Positions 60,708-64,000 of a DNA stretch of 64,000 nucleotides are shown piece after piece (the first letter of the stretch is position 1; the number at the start of each line of letters is the position of its first letter). Position numbers and translations under genes: made by a program. Below the pieces are notes generated by a model. It was not told the DNA's origin. It saw nothing but the letters and a program-made list of their open reading frames with translations, and ran no database searches. The stretch is from Halichondria panicea (taxonomy: Eukaryota > Porifera > Demospongiae > Suberitida > Halichondriidae). The stretch spans positions 5,083,942 through 5,147,941 of the forward strand of contig NC_087392.1 of NCBI RefSeq assembly GCF_963675165.1, given 5' to 3'.

Positions 60708-62182
60708 ATGGTTCGTTTTTGCTGTGTTACAAACTGCTCTAATAGGTCTGATAGAGAGTCTCACCTTTCCTATTTTGGACTACCTCTAAAGAATAAGTCT
60801 TTACTCAAGAAGTGGATTCACGTTGTTTGTCGAAAGAATCTGTTGATCAACAGCAACACCAAAGTCTGCAGTGAACACTTTGTCAACGCACATGGCAGGC
60901 GTCTCTACTCAGATGAGGTCCCCAGTTTGCTTCTACCAGTAATTGTAAGGGCTCAGAAGGCTAGAAAGGAACCAAGAGAGCGCAGTTTACTCCTACAAAA
61001 AGAAGGCTTAGATGAATTGGAATTGGAAGAAAAAAATGTGTCAACACAAACGGAAGAGGTTGACGTTGAAGTACCTGGTGAGCTGTTAAGAATGAAAAAA
61101 AATGGTTGCTAAGCTGGAAGCCAAAGTACATGAACTAGATACAAAAATGAATCGGCAACTATTTCGGTTTTCTTCGATCAAAGATGATGATGTGAAGGTA
61201 GCGTTCTATACTGGGTTTCCTATACGTCTTCATGTCTTAAAGCATTCTTTCAGTTTCTTGAACTAGCAGCTAGTGACTTAATCTATTCTAAGAAACAAGA
61301 AGAAAATCATGTTCGAACAGGAGAAGAAACTAAGCGCTATCGTCCAAGATCATTACCACCCATAGAAGAGATGTTTTTGACATTAGTTCGTCTTCGCCTT
61401 GGACTGCTAGAGCAAGATCTTGCTGATCGCTTCAGTGTATCTTAATCTACTGTTAGTAGAATTACTTGCACATGGATCAATTTCCTCTACTTGAAACTAA
61501 AACAAATTCCTATGTGGCCTTCAAGAAACCTTGTGAGAGCAAATATGCCAAAACAATTTAAAGAACAGTACCCTACAACACGAGTAATCATTGATGCTAC
61601 TGAAATATATATCGAACAACCTCAGAAACCTTGTGAGAGCAAATATGCCAAAACAATTTAAAGAACAGTACCCTACAACACGACTAATCATTGATGCTAC
61701 TAAAATATATATCGAACAACCTCACCTACCTGAACTGCAACAGATGACTTTCTTTAATTACAAGAATGATAACATGTTTAAGGTTTTAGTTGAGATCTCT
61801 CCTGACGGAGCAATTACTTTTGTCTCGCCTTTGTTTCCTGGAAGTATTTCTGATAAGGCATTAACGAGGGAGAGTGGAATATTGGACTTGTTAGATAGTG
61901 GAGATTCAGTAATGGTAGATCAAGGAAGACCTTCTGTTGAGGGGTGTACGTCTTAACATTCCACCATTTCTTAGAGGAAAAAAGCAACTTTCAGAGAAAG
62001 AACTAGTAGTTACTTGACGCATAGCATCTTTGAGAATTCATGTGGAACGTGCCATGGAGAGAATCAAGAATTTTCACATTTTTGACAAGAGTTTACCTGT
62101 ATCTTTAACTGACATTGCAAATAGAATTTTTGTGTGTGTTGTGCTCTATCTAATTTTCAGCCACCTTTACTTAAAAAAATGA
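60708..62182 (+). pseudogene. THAP-domain DDE transposase, inactivated
   Basis: The 5' part (60708-61112) is a THAP zinc finger: start MVRFCCVTNCSN, then HVVCRK, SKVCSEHF-like TKVCSEHFVNAHG and a VPSLLLP end, giving the C2CH pattern; then a charged linker. After a frameshift come RFSVS-stop-STVSRITCTW (in-frame TAA at 61442-61444), then the DDE_4 domain: IIDATKIYIEQP (first Asp), NYKNDNMFKVLVEISPDG, GSISDKALTRESG and VMVDQG (second Asp). A further frameshift precedes RGVRLNIPPFLRGKKQLS and HVERAMERIKNF (Glu). A 100-bp exact-length tandem duplication (61526-61725) adds another frameshift. No active product is expected. Confidence 0.85.
61526..61725 (+). repeat. Two tandem 100-bp units inside the transposase
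   Basis: 61526-61625 and 61626-61725 are the same sequence (AAACCTTGTGAGAGC...GAACAACCTCA) with only about three substitutions. 100 is not a multiple of three, so the duplication itself breaks the frame. Confidence 0.95.
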
Positions 62183-62312
62183 TTTGATCATTAATTTTCA
62201 TTACACTGTTTAAAACATGCACGGTATTAAACATTGATGGAAAGTAGAATAAGAAACAGAAACAAAATTAGATGTACTGCATGTACACTAATTATAGTCG
62301 CAACAGCATTGA

Positions 62313-63775
62313 TCATAAGTAATAACTAGGTTTATGTTGTGAGTCAATTAATTCTGGTAGAATATGATCAAAAAAGTATGTGTCTAACTTTGGAATAAAT
62401 TCCTCTTGCCAATGCTCATCAGGTGATATCCGTTCAACAACAACACCTTTTGAGGTATAAACACAAAAGTCACACCACTGGGCAGTATATATATCGTGTA
62501 ACATAGAGCTGTAGCTGGACTTGGTGGTTAGTACGAGTGATTCCTTTTAAGAGATGGTATACCATTCACAAATTGTAAGTAAAACCGCTTCTCTTTACAC
62601 ATTTCCAATCGTTTTATCTGCCATACTGTAGGGACATTTGAATTCCGCAATACCAGTAGGAGTACAATCAATTGACAGATCAAAAACCCAAGCATCAGGG
62701 GACGCACCTAGCCAACATTTGTCACTATCAACAACAAACCCTGCTTTCTTCGTGTGTAAGCCTACATGGTCATTACTTCGCATGTATTCTCATACTCAAT
62801 GTGAGCGTTTTCCTCGTGATCTGTTCCCCACCGAATCGCTTTCGGAATGTGCACGAAGGGCTTGTAGTAAATCGTACACTGAAGAAGTGCTGGTGTCTTT
62901 TTTTACTTGTTGAAGGATGCGTCCACATTTAGACCCGGTTATTCGGCTCTGTCTTTCGGCAATCCATAAAGTGCTAGAACTTTGATCTCTAGTTTTCATT
63001 TCTAAATCTTCCTGCTGTTTCTTACTAACAGAGAGCTTGTCTAAAATGTCTTCTGCGGTTACTCTCTCAATGACAAACACTTTTGGAACATCAGCAGAAT
63101 CACAAAATGTGACACTATCATCACACAATCTCACAGAACCAGACTTCAAACAGTACGTGTGGTCATTAGCAATTTTGTCAAACGATGGAACAAGTAAATT
63201 TAGAAGAGCACATGGTTTGTTGATGCATAGCAACTCACAACGAAGAGCTTTCAGTGCCACCTTATCAACTTCACGAGTGTGTTGTGGTCGTGGATCATAA
63301 ACCATTTGTGAACCCTTTCCACGAATCTTTGAAGGTAACAGTTCACGCCGACGATCACCTAACTTTTCGACAGGAATTGGATGCACTTTTCGACCACAAG
63401 CCACTGCTGTAGTTGGTCTGTACAGGTAAGACTTTCAGGTGCATCTTTAATTCTGAAAAAATCGGCCAGTGCGTACGAGAGTGCCCCAATATGCTTACAG
63501 CTTCCACAAGGTCCACAACCAGCAGGACAACCACACTCAGCACTCAACATGTCATAGTTGTTCCTATTTAAGCACATACAAACACAATACAGTCGATCCT
63601 TCCTCATCTCAGGTAAACACTTTGATTTTAGATACACTTTGTCAGCTATAGTAGCTACTTCAATGTCTTGAACGTGTCCACATCTAAATAAATTCTCCGC
63701 TGACTTACTAAAGTCTCCAGCTGGTAGAGAGTCCTTTAGACAACGTGTCACAAAATACGACATGATTGTGCTCAT
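62313..63775 (-). pseudogene. SWIM / YqaJ-like nuclease gene of the ISL2EU element, frameshifted
   Basis: Reading from 63775 leftwards: start MSTIMSYFVTRCLKD, a SWIM-type zinc motif CGCPAGCGPCGSCKHIGAL, then after a one-base shift (about 63395) GRKVHPIPVEKLGDRRREL, later ERQSRITGSKCGRIL. After another shift (about 62850) come IRWGTDHEENAHIEY, CWLGASPDAW and IAEFKCPYS: the Glu, Asp and Glu-x-Lys set of the YqaJ/lambda-exonuclease fold. The end QWCDFCVYTSKGVVVERI reaches a stop at 62313. YqaJ proteins process DNA ends; the role in transposition is not established. Frameshifts make this copy non-functional. Confidence 0.8.
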
Positions 63776-63820
63776 AGTGAACCGTGGATCCGTTGAAGAT
63801 CCATGATCATCTAAGTATAG

Positions 63821-63960
63821 GATAGACTACACCTAAGAGTAGATCATGCGTCTATGTAACCTCCGCGGTTGCGGTTAGCCCGAGGCGCAAAGCCGAGGGA
63901 ATCTAACCGTAACCAAGGCGGTTACTAAGACGCATATTCTACGAGTGGGTGTGGTCTATC
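63821..63960. mobile_element. 140-bp palindromic MITE at window end
   Basis: GATAGACTACACC...ATGCGTCTATGTAAC at the left is mirrored by GTTACTAAGACGCAT...GGTGTGGTCTATC at the right. Inner GCGGTTAGCCCGAGG also pairs with CTAACCG. Non-coding. Confidence 0.75.
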
Positions 63961-64000
63961 TAACTTGGACTTCAGTGCGCATGCGCGAGGCGTGGTTATA

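Larger units (their letters stand above)
60650..63800. mobile_element. Decayed ISL2EU-type DNA transposon (boundaries approximate)
   Basis: Two convergent genes, THAP-DDE transposase (plus, 60708-62182) and SWIM/YqaJ protein (minus, 62313-63775), meet at about 62200-62310. This pairing is the known content of ISL2EU elements. I could not find terminal inverted repeats, so the limits are set by the genes. Both genes carry stops and frameshifts. Confidence 0.75.

Noticed and set aside
62638..62932. Plus-strand open frames at 62638-62932 and 63037-63300
   Set aside because: They lie opposite the YqaJ coding strand; the minus strand carries the recognisable catalytic motifs.

Overview
The window looks like nuclear DNA of a metazoan, and the genes are intron-rich and AT-rich. 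The named families are a membrane-anchored furin-type proprotein convertase, an MCMDC2-like MCM protein, a CHST15-like sulfotransferase, a THAP/DDE plus YqaJ transposon and a non-LTR retrotransposon. Together with many palindromic mini-elements and compact introns they suggest a marine invertebrate. A demosponge is my best guess, made from gene and repeat style only. No rRNA, tRNA, CRISPR array or bacterial-type operon was seen.

The core (about 5.1-54.7 kb) is a direct tandem array of one gene: a kexin/furin-family proprotein convertase (PC) of 11 coding exons. Copies are PC1 (7865-17033), PC2 (20771-27386), PC3 (36792-42954) and PC4 (48216-54694), all on the plus strand. I built every exon from splice sites. 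Exon lengths and phases agree across all four copies and join into proteins of about 776-814 residues: signal peptide, prodomain, S8 catalytic domain, P domain, Cys-rich module, one membrane segment and a short cytosolic tail. PC1, PC2 and PC4 read open. PC3 lacks one base in exon 7 and is probably broken. Truncated PC relics lie at about 5140-5241, 27593-27666, 33047-33200 and 43161-44969.

The array is bracketed on the minus strand by two copies of the 3' half of an MCMDC2-like gene (300-4717 and 55459-57706), whose exons join in perfect phase. Shorter, damaged 3' fragments of the same gene (18936-19945 and 46399-47365) sit between PC genes, so the MCM 3' end was carried along in the duplication unit. 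Next to each outer MCM copy lies a small family of secreted Cys-rich proteins. One four-exon gene (59471-60322) is complete; the others are relics.

The array is heavily invaded by mobile DNA. There is a 5'-truncated LINE (about 17536-18932), a retroelement fragment in a PC1 intron (15135-15610), several large foldback elements (9218-10080, 30522-31867, 44984-45851) and many MITE-like inverted repeats, mostly in PC introns. A decayed ISL2EU-type DNA transposon (about 60650-63800) has convergent THAP-DDE transposase and SWIM/YqaJ genes. Because the locus is duplicated, paralogous empty sites show directly where several elements went in. A CHST15-like sulfotransferase with a frameshift (27645-28910, minus) lies inside one PC relic.
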